From Sphingomonadales bacterium (GTDB taxonomy: Bacteria; Pseudomonadota; Alphaproteobacteria; Sphingomonadales; Sphingomonadaceae), in NCBI GenBank assembly GCA_025351405.1, contig JANXVZ010000019.1:1-64000 (forward strand): 64,000 bases of DNA, read 5' to 3'. The translations under genes were made by a program, and so were the position numbers. Under the pieces are notes generated by a model that saw only the letters and a program-made list of their open reading frames with translations, made no database searches and had not been told where the DNA came from. Shown here piece by piece: positions 1 through 10,580 of the stretch (positions within the stretch are counted from its first letter, which is position 1; each line of letters starts with the position of its first letter).

Positions 1-1
1 C

Positions 2-586
<585 letters not shown>

Positions 587-697
587 TCGGCGCGGTCCCG
601 GGGGCGCGCTAGGGCCGTAAATCTCTGGCATTTCGAACCCGAACCGCCTATTCGTGACACATCCGCGACAGCCGGTTGAAGGCGCAGAAAAAACCCA

Positions 698-3391
698 ATG
701 GCATCAGTTATTTCGCCCCCACCCGAAGGGCCTTCGGGCGGCCCGGACATTCAGCCGATCTCGATCGTTACCGAGATGCGGACGAGCTTTCTCGATTATG
801 CCATGTCGGTCATCGTCGCCCGCGCGCTGCCCGATGTTCGCGACGGCCTGAAGCCGGTGCATCGCCGCATCCTCTGGGGCGCGCATGAAAGCGGGTTCGT
901 CGCCGGCAAGCCTTATCGCAAGTCGGCCCGCATCGTCGGCGACGTGATGGGTAAATACCATCCCCACGGCGACAGCTCGATCTACGACGCGCTGGCGCGG
1001 ATGACGCAGGACTGGTCGATGCGGCTGCCGCTGATCGACGGCCAGGGCAATTTCGGTTCGATGGATCCTGATGCGCCGGCGGCGATGCGCTACACCGAGG
1101 CGCGTCTGGCGCGCTCGGCCGATGCGCTGCTGGCGGACATCGACAAGGACACCGTCGACTTCATCGCCAATTACGACGGCTCGGAGCATGAGCCCGCCGT
1201 CCTGCCGGCGCGCTATCCCAATTTGCTCGTCAACGGCGCCGGCGGCATCGCGGTCGGCATGGCGACCAATATCCCGCCGCACAATCTCGGCGAAGTCATC
1301 GACGCGGTGCGCGCCTGGCTCGACGACCAGACGATCAGCATCGAAGACCTGATGAAGCACCTGCCGGCACCCGATTTCCCCACCGGCGCGCTCATCGTCG
1401 GCACATCGGGGTTGCGATCGGCGTACGAGACCGGGCGCGGCACCATCATCATGCGCTCGCGCTCGATCGTCGAGGAAGGCCGGGGCGAGAAACGCTCGCT
1501 GGTGCTGACCGAAATTCCGTTCCAGCAAGGCAAGAACGCGCTCGTTGAAAAGATCGCCGAGGCGGTCAAGGACAAGCGCGTCGAGGGCGTTTCGGACCTG
1601 CGCGACGAATCCAACCGCGAAGGCGTGCGGATCGTCATGGAACTGAAGCGCGACGCCACTCCCGAGGTCGTGCTCAACCAGGTCTATCGCCATACCCCGG
1701 CGCAGCAGACCTTCAGCATCAACATGCTCGCCATCCGCGGCGGCCGCCCCGAACTGATGGGCCTGCGCGACATCATCCAGGCCTTCGTCCAGTTCCGCGA
1801 GGAGGTCATCACCCGGCGCTCCAAGTTCGAGCTCGCCAAGGCACGCGACCGGGCGCATCTGTTGATCGGGCTGGTGATCGCGGTCAGCAACCTCGACGAG
1901 GTCGTGCGCATCATCCGCGGTTCGGCCAGCCCTGCCGATGCCCGCGAACAGTTGATGGCGCGCGATTGGGACGCCGCCGATATCCGCCCCTATCTGGCGC
2001 TGGTCGAAGCCGGCGAAGTCTCCGTGGATGCCGAGACCATCCGGCTCAGCGAAGCCCAGGTCCGCGCCATCCTCGAGCTGCGCCTGTCGAAGCTGACGGC
2101 GCTGGGCCGCGAGGAAATCGGCGACGAGCTCAAGGAGCTTGCCGGCGTAATCACCGCGCTGCTGGAAATCCTTGGTGACCGAGTCAAGCTGTTTGCCGTC
2201 CTGCGCGCCGAAATCGAAGCGGTCAGCGACCAGTTCTCGGCCAAGCGTCGCACCGAGCTGGTTGCCGGCGGTGACGATCTTGAGGACGAGGACCTCATCG
2301 AACGCGAAGACATGGTCGTAACGGTGACCATGGACGGCTGGATCAAGCGCGTCGCCTTGAGCGAGTACCGCGCCCAGCGCCGCGGCGGCAAGGGCCGGTC
2401 GGGAATGTCGACGAAGGACGAGGACGTCATCACGACGCTGTTCGTCACTTCGACCCATACGCCGGTGCTGTTCTTCTCCTCGGCCGGCAAGGTCTATCGG
2501 CAGAAGGTCTGGCGGCTTCCCGTGGGCTCCCCCCAGGCGCGGGGCCGGTCGCTCAACAACCTGTTGCCGCTCGCAGCCGGCGAAACGATCACGACGGTCC
2601 TGCCGCTTCCGGAAGACGAGGCGGAATGGAGCAAGCTCAACGTCATGTTCGCCACCGCGCACGGCAGCGTCCGGCGCAACGCCATGGACGCCTTCACCAA
2701 CGTGCCGACGGCGGGCAAGCTTGCCATCCGTTTTGAAGACGGCGACGACGATCGCCTGATCGCGGTGGCGCTGTGCGACGTGGCAGAGGATGTGTTCCTC
2801 GCAGCCCGCAGTGGCAAGGCGATCCGGTTCCCGGTCGATGACGTCCGCGAGTTCGTCAGTCGTACCTCCACCGGCGTTCGCGGCATGACCTTGGCCAAGG
2901 GAGACGAGGTCATCTCCATGTCGATCCTCAAGGCCTTTGCCGCCAGCCCCCAGGAACGCGAGGATTATCTCAAGGCCGCCGCGTGGAAGGCCGAACCCGG
3001 CGAGCGCATCCTGTCGGAAACCCGCATGGCCGAGTTTGCCGCCGGCGAGGAGTTCATCCTCACCGTGACGGCGAACGGCTATGGCAAGCGGTCGAGCGCC
3101 TTTGAATACAGGCGTTCCGGGCGCGGCGGGCAGGGCATCCGCAATATCGGCGAATCGGACCGCAACGGCGATGTCGTCGCCAGCTTCACGGCAAGGGACG
3201 GCGACCAGCTCATGCTCGTCACCGACCAGGCCAAGCTTATCCGCACCATGGTCGGCCAGGTGGGCATCAAGGGTCGGTCGACCCTCGGCGTGACGCTGTT
3301 CGATGTTGCCAAGGATGAGCATGTCGTGTCGGCAGCGCTCATTCCCGCCGAAGACGCGACCGGGGACGATATGGAGGCCGAACCGGCCTGA
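698..3391 (+). CDS. gyrA: DNA gyrase subunit A
   Basis: Breakage-reunion subunit of DNA gyrase, which with GyrB introduces negative supercoils. 897 residues. The catalytic tyrosine is Tyr132 in AAMRYTEARL, equivalent to E. coli Tyr122. The quinolone-determining stretch GDSSIYDALARM has Ser93 and Asp97 where E. coli has Ser83 and Asp87, so it is the sensitive-type sequence. The GyrA box QRRGGKG at residues 560-566 opens the C-terminal DNA-wrapping beta-pinwheel and separates this gene from parC, which lacks it. A short proline/glycine-rich N-terminal leader precedes the conserved core. ATG at 698 is chosen because it is the first start in frame; the ribosome site is weak. Confidence 0.97.
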   Translation: MASVISPPPEGPSGGPDIQPISIVTEMRTSFLDYAMSVIVARALPDVRDGLKPVHRRILWGAHESGFVAGKPYRKSARIVGDVMGKYHPHGDSSIYDALARMTQDWSMRLPLIDGQGNFGSMDPDAPAAMRYTEARLARSADALLADIDKDTVDFIANYDGSEHEPAVLPARYPNLLVNGAGGIAVGMATNIPPHNLGEVIDAVRAWLDDQTISIEDLMKHLPAPDFPTGALIVGTSGLRSAYETGRGTIIMRSRSIVEEGRGEKRSLVLTEIPFQQGKNALVEKIAEAVKDKRVEGVSDLRDESNREGVRIVMELKRDATPEVVLNQVYRHTPAQQTFSINMLAIRGGRPELMGLRDIIQAFVQFREEVITRRSKFELAKARDRAHLLIGLVIAVSNLDEVVRIIRGSASPADAREQLMARDWDAADIRPYLALVEAGEVSVDAETIRLSEAQVRAILELRLSKLTALGREEIGDELKELAGVITALLEILGDRVKLFAVLRAEIEAVSDQFSAKRRTELVAGGDDLEDEDLIEREDMVVTVTMDGWIKRVALSEYRAQRRGGKGRSGMSTKDEDVITTLFVTSTHTPVLFFSSAGKVYRQKVWRLPVGSPQARGRSLNNLLPLAAGETITTVLPLPEDEAEWSKLNVMFATAHGSVRRNAMDAFTNVPTAGKLAIRFEDGDDDRLIAVALCDVAEDVFLAARSGKAIRFPVDDVREFVSRTSTGVRGMTLAKGDEVISMSILKAFAASPQEREDYLKAAAWKAEPGERILSETRMAEFAAGEEFILTVTANGYGKRSSAFEYRRSGRGGQGIRNIGESDRNGDVVASFTARDGDQLMLVTDQAKLIRTMVGQVGIKGRSTLGVTLFDVAKDEHVVSAALIPAEDATGDDMEAEPA

Positions 3392-3407
3392 GGGTACTGC
3401 GCGGCGC

Positions 3408-4007
3408 TCAACCTGGCTTGAAAGTCACCAGTCGCCAAAGGTATGTCGCCACCACCAACCCGATGACGATGTTGGAGACCGGCCCCGCCCAGCCGGCCAC
3501 CACGGTATACCGGTCGCCGAGTAGATAGCCCGCCGTCATCAGCAGAGCGGTCCACAGCAAGCTGCCGATGCCTGAGAGGAGCAGGAATCGTCCGTTGTTC
3601 ATGTGCGCGATTCCGGCGGGTATCGAAACCACCGAGCGGATGCCCGGCACCATGCGGCCCAGCAAGACCATTGCCGAGCCATGGTGCGCGAACCAGCGGC
3701 TCGCCTTTTCGATGTCGCCGGGGTGCAGCGTCAACCAGCGGCCATGGCGGGCGGCGAGGGTGATCATGCGGTCAAGCCCGATTGCGCGCCCCAGGAGATA
3801 CCACAGCCACGCCCCCGCCAGCGAGCCGATGGTGCCTGCCGCGATGACGCCGGGCAGCGACAGCGTGCCCCGCGCTGCGACAAATCCGGCCATCGGCATG
3901 AACACTTCCGACGGGATGGGCGGAAAAATCGTCTCGATGAACGCCAGCAGCGCGATGCCGGCGTAACCGCCGCGTTCGATGAGATTGCCGAGAATCTGGA
4001 GCATCAA
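3408..4007 (-). CDS. DedA family membrane protein
   Basis: 199-residue inner-membrane protein of the DedA/SNARE-associated (VTT) family; members include undecaprenyl-phosphate and phospholipid translocases, but this one cannot be assigned a substrate from sequence. Seen: the family motif FIETIFPPIPSEVFMP near residues 23-38, the G-R-M-VPGIRSVVSIPAG segment around 117-132, and four or five hydrophobic stretches. Its ATG overlaps the stop of the upstream yhhN-like gene by four bases (ATGA), so the two are translationally coupled. It ends 16 bases from the convergent end of gyrA. Confidence 0.88.
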   Translation of the reverse strand: MMLQILGNLIERGGYAGIALLAFIETIFPPIPSEVFMPMAGFVAARGTLSLPGVIAAGTIGSLAGAWLWYLLGRAIGLDRMITLAARHGRWLTLHPGDIEKASRWFAHHGSAMVLLGRMVPGIRSVVSIPAGIAHMNNGRFLLLSGIGSLLWTALLMTAGYLLGDRYTVVAGWAGPVSNIVIGLVVATYLWRLVTFKPG

Positions 4008-4723
4008 TCGCGGGCCGGGCCGATGGCGACACCGATAAAGATGCCGACTTGGCCGAGGCTGTAACTCGACCAGACGAGTACGTCATGGACAGCCGCGCCG
4101 CCGGCCAGATGGCCGCCCAGGCGCATGATCAACAGCGAGTCGGAAGCCAGAAACGCGATGGCGCCAAGCCCCGTCCAGCACTTTGGGAAGCCGCTCAAAA
4201 GCGCCGTGGCAGCCATGCCGCTGACCAACAGTGCGTAAAGCGCCACCCCGGCAAAGCCAGGGGCACCGCCGCCAATCATCAGCCATGGCAGCGCCGCACC
4301 CCACGCCACAAGCGCCGCCACGCCGAGCCACAGCGATAGCCCGGCAGCGCGGCGATAGCGGCGGTAGAATGCGATTGCGAACAGGTGGCCGACAGCGAAT
4401 GACCCGCCACCCAGCAGGAACAGCCCTGGCACATCGAGCAGCATGTCACCCAGCGCGCCGGCCGCAAGGATCGCCGCCAGCCACCAGCCGCCGGTGATTT
4501 CGCGTCGAATCGCCAGGCGCGCGGCCGCAATCGCCAGGATACCGACAACACTGCCTTTGAGTGCAACATGCAGCCCGGGCGTGAGTCGATGCCCGACCAG
4601 CGCATATAATATTGCCGCCACCAGCGCCGCCGCAATTGGCACGCGGCTGTTGGCCAATGCTGGAGATTTTGGCGCAACTGCCCGAAAAATCTCGATTTCC
4701 GGCAGAATTTTCGGATCCGTCAT
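4004..4723 (-). CDS. YhhN/TMEM86 family membrane protein (putative lysoplasmalogenase)
   Basis: Integral membrane protein of the YhhN family, about 239 residues with roughly eight hydrophobic helices. Animal TMEM86B hydrolyses lysoplasmalogen; the bacterial substrate is unknown, so the activity is inferred only. Family-like segments include GDMLLDVP and FLASDSLLIMRL, which carry the conserved acidic residues. ATG at 4723 is preferred to a TTG 36 bases further upstream. It is the first gene of a two-gene unit with dedA. Its 5' end faces the lipoprotein gene, so a divergent promoter must lie between 4724 and 4825. Confidence 0.75.
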   Translation of the reverse strand: MTDPKILPEIEIFRAVAPKSPALANSRVPIAAALVAAILYALVGHRLTPGLHVALKGSVVGILAIAAARLAIRREITGGWWLAAILAAGALGDMLLDVPGLFLLGGGSFAVGHLFAIAFYRRYRRAAGLSLWLGVAALVAWGAALPWLMIGGGAPGFAGVALYALLVSGMAATALLSGFPKCWTGLGAIAFLASDSLLIMRLGGHLAGGAAVHDVLVWSSYSLGQVGIFIGVAIGPARD

Positions 4724-4825
4724 GGTTTCATCATGGGCCTGAATCTTAGTGCTTCGCAACGCAGGCTTTTGACTGTAAAGAGCGAAACGCGCGAGGACTG
4801 CGCGATGTCAACGGAGAATTCCTTT

Positions 4826-5182
4826 ATGAAGACTGCTCTTACCCTGGCGGCTGTGGCCAGCCTCGGCCTGCTGGCCGCTTGCGGCGAGAAGGCTGCCGAA
4901 ACCACCACGACGACGACGACGACCGAAGCTGCTGCTCCGGCCGCCACCGACGCGATGGCAACCACCACCACTGCACCGGCCGCTGCCGATGCCGCCGCCA
5001 CCGCTCCGGCTGCCGATGCCATGGCCGCTCCCGCCGCTGCTCCGGCTGCCGGCGACGCCGCTGCCGATGCCATGAAGGCCGGCGCCGACAAGGCTGCCGC
5101 AGCGACCAAGGAAGGCGCCGACAAGGCCGCCGATGCCATGAAGGCCGGTGCCGACAAGGCTGCGGACGCAATGAAGAAGTAA
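4826..5182 (+). CDS. small Ala/Lys-rich lipoprotein
   Basis: 118-residue predicted lipoprotein of unknown function. The start ATG at 4826 has GGAG ten bases upstream and opens a textbook lipoprotein signal peptide with lipobox LAAC and Cys19. After the cysteine comes a run of eight threonines written by a trinucleotide repeat (4901-4924), then an Ala/Pro/Met-rich linker, then an amphipathic tail of repeats of the type DAMKAGADKAA and EGADKAADAMK. The tail resembles LEA- or apolipoprotein-like helices. A longer frame starting at 4733 exists, but it would bury the signal peptide. A strong terminator follows at 5219. Confidence 0.82.
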   Translation: MKTALTLAAVASLGLLAACGEKAAETTTTTTTTEAAAPAATDAMATTTTAPAAADAAATAPAADAMAAPAAAPAAGDAAADAMKAGADKAAAATKEGADKAADAMKAGADKAADAMKK

Positions 5183-5218
5183 GCATCGCTTTTTTGCGAC
5201 GCTGAAATATCAGGGAAC

Positions 5219-5252
5219 AGGCCGGGTCCGCATCGCGGGTCCGGCCTTTTTC
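5219..5252 (+). terminator. intrinsic terminator after the lipoprotein gene
   Basis: A 13-base arm (5219-5231) and its partner (5234-5246) pair along their whole length, allowing two G-U pairs, and are followed directly by a T-rich run. It lies 37 bases after the lipoprotein stop codon. Confidence 0.85.
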
Positions 5253-5414
5253 TTGTCTTGCGCACGACCGGTCGTTCAATCGGCGTTCAGCGCTGAGGGG
5301 CCAGGGTCGCAGCGATATCGGGCGCCGTGGTGGTGATCGACGCGAACAACGCCGGCATTGACGACAGGCGCGGCTTTGGCCTAGCCCGGCGAACATGAAT
5401 TTGGGAGGATTTGA

Positions 5415-6647
5415 ATGAACGGGATCACTCGCACACTCGCCGCGGCACTGATCGCCGGCGCCGCAATGACAGCGCCGGCCATGGCCAAGGACGCCAAGGC
5501 CGCGCCGGCTGCCCCCGCGCCAAAGCTTTCAAAGCCTGTTGCCATCGCCTTGCAGGCCGCACAGAAGCTGATGGCCGCCGGCGACAACGCCGGTGCCCTT
5601 GAAAAGATCAAGGAGGCCGAGGCCGCGCCGAACCAGACGCCGGACGACATCTATTTCGAAGGCCAGCTTCGCCTCAATGCCGCCATTGCCCTAAAGGACA
5701 ATGCGATGATTGAATCGACGTTGAAGGCCTTGCTCGCCACGGGCCGCGTTTCGCCGGCGGATCAGCCCAAGTTCCTGCGCAACATCGGTGCCATGGCGCT
5801 GCAGCGCAAGGACTACAACGGCGCCACCCAGGCCTTTGAACAGCTCGTCAAGATTGCGCCGAACGACCCCGACGCCATCGTCGGGCTGGCGGAATTGTAC
5901 CAGGCGCAAAAGCAGACCGGCAAGGCCATCGACATGCTCGGCCAGGCGATCGCCGCCAGCAAGGCTGCGGGGCAGGTGCCGCCGGAAAACTGGTATCGCC
6001 GCCAGCTCGGCATCGCCTATGACGCCAAATTGACCGCACAGATCCAGCCAGCCGCGCAAGCGTTGGTCGCTGCCTATCCCAACGCCGTCAACTGGCGCGA
6101 CGCGCTGATCATCAGCCGGGACAGCTACAAGCTCGATGACGTGGGCTCGCTGGACTTCATGCGCCTGCAGGCCGCCACCGGATCGTTGAACGGTGAGCGT
6201 GATTTTGTCGAATATGCCGATACGGCGCTGGGCAAGGGTCTGCCGGGTGAAGCCAAGACCGCGCTGGAGGACGGCATCGCCAAGAAGATGCTGACACCGA
6301 CGAAGCCGATCGTCGTGGAATTGATGAAGAGCGCCACGGGCAAAATCCCGACCGACAAGGCCTCGCTCGCCGGGCTTGAAAAGGAATCGCGCAGCAATCC
6401 CAAGCTCGCGCTGGGGACCGGCGATGCCTATTACGGCTATGGCGATTATGCCAAGGCGGCGACGCTGTACAAATATGCCGTCGGTGTACCGACGATCGAC
6501 CAGTCGATTGCCAACTTGCGGCTTGGTGCGGCGCTGGCTCGCGCTGGCGACAAGGCCGGCGCCACCGCGGCGCTCAGCCTCGTCAAGGGCGGCGCCCGTG
6601 AAACGCTGGCAAAATACTGGATGATCTGGATCGGCCAGAAGGCCTGA
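5415..6647 (+). CDS. exported tetratricopeptide-repeat protein
   Basis: 410-residue protein with a Sec signal peptide (MNGITRTLAAALIAGAAM then TAPAMA-K, cleavage near residue 24) followed by helical repeats. TPR-like units are visible around LQRKDYNGATQAFEQLVKIAPNDP and the following GLAELYQAQKQTGKAIDML, and again near the C-terminus (YYGYGDYAKAATLYKYAV). It is probably periplasmic, acting as a scaffold; no catalytic motif is seen and I assign no function. GGGAGG sits eight bases before the ATG at 5415. A palindrome at 6652-6681 closes the unit before guaB. Confidence 0.8.
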   Translation: MNGITRTLAAALIAGAAMTAPAMAKDAKAAPAAPAPKLSKPVAIALQAAQKLMAAGDNAGALEKIKEAEAAPNQTPDDIYFEGQLRLNAAIALKDNAMIESTLKALLATGRVSPADQPKFLRNIGAMALQRKDYNGATQAFEQLVKIAPNDPDAIVGLAELYQAQKQTGKAIDMLGQAIAASKAAGQVPPENWYRRQLGIAYDAKLTAQIQPAAQALVAAYPNAVNWRDALIISRDSYKLDDVGSLDFMRLQAATGSLNGERDFVEYADTALGKGLPGEAKTALEDGIAKKMLTPTKPIVVELMKSATGKIPTDKASLAGLEKESRSNPKLALGTGDAYYGYGDYAKAATLYKYAVGVPTIDQSIANLRLGAALARAGDKAGATAALSLVKGGARETLAKYWMIWIGQKA

Positions 6648-6651
6648 CGAA

Positions 6652-6681
6652 ATTGTCCTCCCCTTTCGGGGGGAGGACAAT
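6652..6681. repeat. 30-base GC-rich palindrome, possible terminator or REP-like hairpin
   Basis: Two arms, ATTGTCCTCCCC and GGGGAGGACAAT (with two extra G), meet around a TTTCGG-type loop five bases after the TPR gene stop. There is no T tract, so it could be a factor-independent terminator of low efficiency or one member of the GC-rich hairpin repeats found elsewhere in the window (57885, 60820, 61218). Confidence 0.6.
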
Positions 6682-6715
6682 GGCTGCGCTTCCCTTATCG
6701 GCATCATCACCCTAA

Positions 6716-8227
<1,512 letters not shown>

Positions 8228-8230
8228 GCC

Positions 8231-9439
8231 TTGATACCAGCAGCACGCGTCCAGGCGGCAATCGAATGCCTCGACCAGATCATCGAGGCGGCCGCAAAGG
8301 GTGGCGCTGCGGCGGATACCATTGTCCAACGCTATTTCACCACGCGCCGTTATGCCGGATCAAAAGACCGCCGCGCCGTCCGTGACCTGGTGTTCGACGT
8401 CATCCGCGCCATCGGCAACCGTCCCGAAACGGGGCGCGCGGCGTTGATCGGCCATGCCCGTGCCAATGCCCCCGAATTGCTGGCGCTGTTCACCGGCACC
8501 AAGGAATCCGGCGGCCATGCCCCGGCCGCGCTGGTGCCGGGTGAGGCGGAAGCCACCGTTGCCGTTGCGCCGGGCTGGCTGCTCGATCAGCTGCGGGTGC
8601 GTTTCGGGGCGAGGATGCCGGCGGAAGCGGCGGCCTTGCTGTCCCGCGCGCCACTCGATTTGCGGGTCAACACGCTGATGGCCAGCCGCGATGCGGTGCT
8701 CGCAGCCTTGCCGGACCTTGAACCCACCGCGTTGGCACCCGATGGGCTGCGGGCGCCCCTGGGGCTCAATATCGATCAGGTTCCCGCCTATCACGCAGGC
8801 GAGATCGAGGTTCAGGACGAAGGATCACAGCTCGCGGCCCTCGCCGTGGGTGCCGAGCGGGGTGAGACCGTTGTCGACCTGTGCGCCGGCGCCGGCGGCA
8901 AAACGCTCGCGCTGGCCGCCGCGATGGGCAATCGCGGCAGGCTGATCGCCGCCGATACCGACCGTGGGCGTTTGTCCGCCATGCCGCAGCGCCTCGCACG
9001 CGCCGGGGTGACGATTGTGGAGGACCGGCTGCTCAATCCGGGCAAGGAATGGGAAAAGCTTGTCGATCTGGCGGGGACGGTCGATCGTGTCATGGTCGAT
9101 GCGCCGTGCTCGGGCAGCGGTACCTGGCGGCGCAATCCCGAAGCCCGCTGGCGCCTGACGCCTGAACGCCTGATGCGGCTGGAGGCCGAGCAATCGCGCC
9201 TGCTCGACCTCGCCGGCAAGCTGCTGCGTGTCGGCGGCAGCATTACCTATGTCGTTTGCTCGCTGTTGCCGGCGGAAGGCGAGGCCCGGGTCGCGGCATT
9301 CCTTGCGGGCAACGTGGATTTTCGTTCACAAGACTTCCACCTTCCAGGGCTGCCGGGTCCGGTATCGTCTCTCGTGCTCACGCCGGGAGAACAGGGGTGC
9401 GACGGATTCTTCATCGCAAGGCTGGAGCGGGTCTGCTAG
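8231..9439 (+). CDS. RsmB/NOP-family RNA (cytosine-5-)-methyltransferase
   Basis: SAM-dependent m5C methyltransferase of the RsmB/NOP2 class, most likely acting on 16S rRNA. 402 residues: an N-terminal NusB-like helical part (about 1-130), a short linker, then the Rossmann methyltransferase domain with VVDLCAGAGGKTLALA for SAM binding. Both cysteines of the two-cysteine mechanism are present: Cys293 in DAPCSGSGTWRRNPE and Cys343 in VVCSLLP. It starts at TTG (8231), three bases after the guaB stop, so it probably depends on guaB transcription. Which cytosine it modifies cannot be told from sequence. Confidence 0.9.
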   Translation: MIPAARVQAAIECLDQIIEAAAKGGAAADTIVQRYFTTRRYAGSKDRRAVRDLVFDVIRAIGNRPETGRAALIGHARANAPELLALFTGTKESGGHAPAALVPGEAEATVAVAPGWLLDQLRVRFGARMPAEAAALLSRAPLDLRVNTLMASRDAVLAALPDLEPTALAPDGLRAPLGLNIDQVPAYHAGEIEVQDEGSQLAALAVGAERGETVVDLCAGAGGKTLALAAAMGNRGRLIAADTDRGRLSAMPQRLARAGVTIVEDRLLNPGKEWEKLVDLAGTVDRVMVDAPCSGSGTWRRNPEARWRLTPERLMRLEAEQSRLLDLAGKLLRVGGSITYVVCSLLPAEGEARVAAFLAGNVDFRSQDFHLPGLPGPVSSLVLTPGEQGCDGFFIARLERVC

Positions 9440-9468
9440 AAAAGTGGCTCGAGACCGGAGTTAGCGAT

Positions 9469-9978
9469 ATGCGTGCCCAGACAATCATTCCCCTGCTTCT
9501 CATCCTCGCCGGTGGAACCGCGTCGATCGCGGTCGGCGCGACCAACGCTGCCGTGGGGGACGATGTCCTGAAGCCGGAATCGGTGCGCATGATGCAGGCC
9601 GGGCAGGCGGCGCTTGGCAAGGGCGATGCAAGTGTGGCCATCGACAATTTCGAAGCCGCGCTGGCCAGTGACCCCAAGAATGTCGGCGCCTTTGTTGGGA
9701 TCGCCCAATCCTATGAAAAGCTTGGCCTGCCCGGCAAATCGGTGAAATATTACCGCGAGGCGCTGGCGCTCAATCCGTCCGATCTCGGCGCCCTCGAAGG
9801 CCAGGGCAAGGTGCTGATCGCGCGCGGTGCGACGGCGCGTGCCCAGATCAACCTCGCGCGCATCAAGGCGCTGTGCAAGCTCGATTGCTCGGCCGCAACG
9901 CGTTTGCAGACGGCGTTGAACACGGCGGTCGCAGCGGCGGATGCGCCGGCAAAATCGCCTCCGGTCGTGAAGAACTAG
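9469..9978 (+). CDS. small exported TPR protein
   Basis: 169-residue protein with an N-terminal signal peptide (MRAQTIIPLLLILAGGTASI, cleavage near 24) and three TPR-like helical pairs, best seen in GDASVAIDNFEAALASDPKN and the following GKSVKYYREALALNP. ATG at 9469 is chosen because it begins the signal sequence and has GGAG eight bases upstream; a longer frame would run back into the methyltransferase gene. Probably periplasmic. Function not recognised. It is the last gene of the guaB run and ends two bases from the convergent transporter remnant. Confidence 0.78.
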   Translation: MRAQTIIPLLLILAGGTASIAVGATNAAVGDDVLKPESVRMMQAGQAALGKGDASVAIDNFEAALASDPKNVGAFVGIAQSYEKLGLPGKSVKYYREALALNPSDLGALEGQGKVLIARGATARAQINLARIKALCKLDCSAATRLQTALNTAVAAADAPAKSPPVVKN

Positions 9979-9980
9979 CG

Positions 9981-10580
9981 TCAGGGTCTGGCGTCGGCGC
10001 TCGCCAGGCGGTCACCATGAGCTGCCTGCCAGACCTGCCGGGCAGCATCGGCATTTAGCGCGGCAATGGCCAGGCCGACGACAAGATCGGGCCATGCCGA
10101 TTGCCACACCCAGGCGGTTACCAGGCCGGCCCCAATCATGGCGATATTGGCCAACGCATCGTTGCGGGCGGACAGGAATGCCGCGCGCGTCAAGCTGCCG
10201 CCATGACCGCGGACCTGTGCCAATAGAGCGGCGCAGAACAGGTTGATTGCGAGCGCTCCCAAAGCGGTCAGTGTCAGCGGGATCGCTTCGGGGTGAAGTC
10301 CCGCGTGCAAACTTCGCCATGCCGTTAGCAGTGTCGCAGCCGTCGGCACCAGCAACACCGCCGCCAACACAAAGCCAAGATTTGCCCGCCGCCGACTGCT
10401 TCAACGCATTCCGATGAGGATGAGCAAATTGACCGAGGCGTCCTCGAGGAAATCGATCGAATCGCTGAACAGCGAAACCGATCCAATGCGATTTGCCACG
10501 CCGAATTCGACGCCGAACCAGGCAAGGTTGAGGATCGCAACAATGGCGACGGTACGCGCCAGTTTTCGATCCGCCGTCAC
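9981..10580 (-). pseudogene. cation diffusion facilitator-like transporter interrupted by an in-frame TGA
   Basis: Read from GTG at 10580, the frame gives 59 residues including SLFSDSIDFLEDASVNLLI, a CDF-type acidic metal-site helix. It then meets TGA (10403-10401) and continues in the same frame for 140 codons of membrane helices to 9981, for example LLVPTAATLLTAW and AWVWQSAWPDLVVGLAI. No frameshift is needed to join the halves; the stop sits after IGMR, where I recall tryptophan (TGG) in relatives. The GTG overlaps the rsmA stop by four bases (GTGA), placing it as the last gene of the lptD operon. Either a real nonsense mutation or a sequence error. Confidence 0.75.

Noticed and set aside
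698-1100. Quinolone-resistance change in GyrA
   Set aside because: Ser93 and Asp97 are the residues found in sensitive enzymes; nothing unusual is seen in the determining region.
704-3322. An 872-codon open frame antisense to gyrA, and similar long antisense frames opposite guaB, pdxA-surA, lptD, ppk1 and pdhC
   Set aside because: They mirror well-identified genes, have Arg/Gly/His-rich low-quality translations with no recognisable motif, and are expected in high-G+C DNA where stop codons are rare.
698-3391. parC instead of gyrA
   Set aside because: The GyrA box QRRGGKG is present and the length (897) fits GyrA; ParC is shorter and lacks the box.
10401-10403. TGA in the transporter gene as a selenocysteine codon
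   Set aside because: No selenocysteine-insertion hairpin is evident after it, the family has no selenoproteins that I know of, and relatives appear to have tryptophan here.
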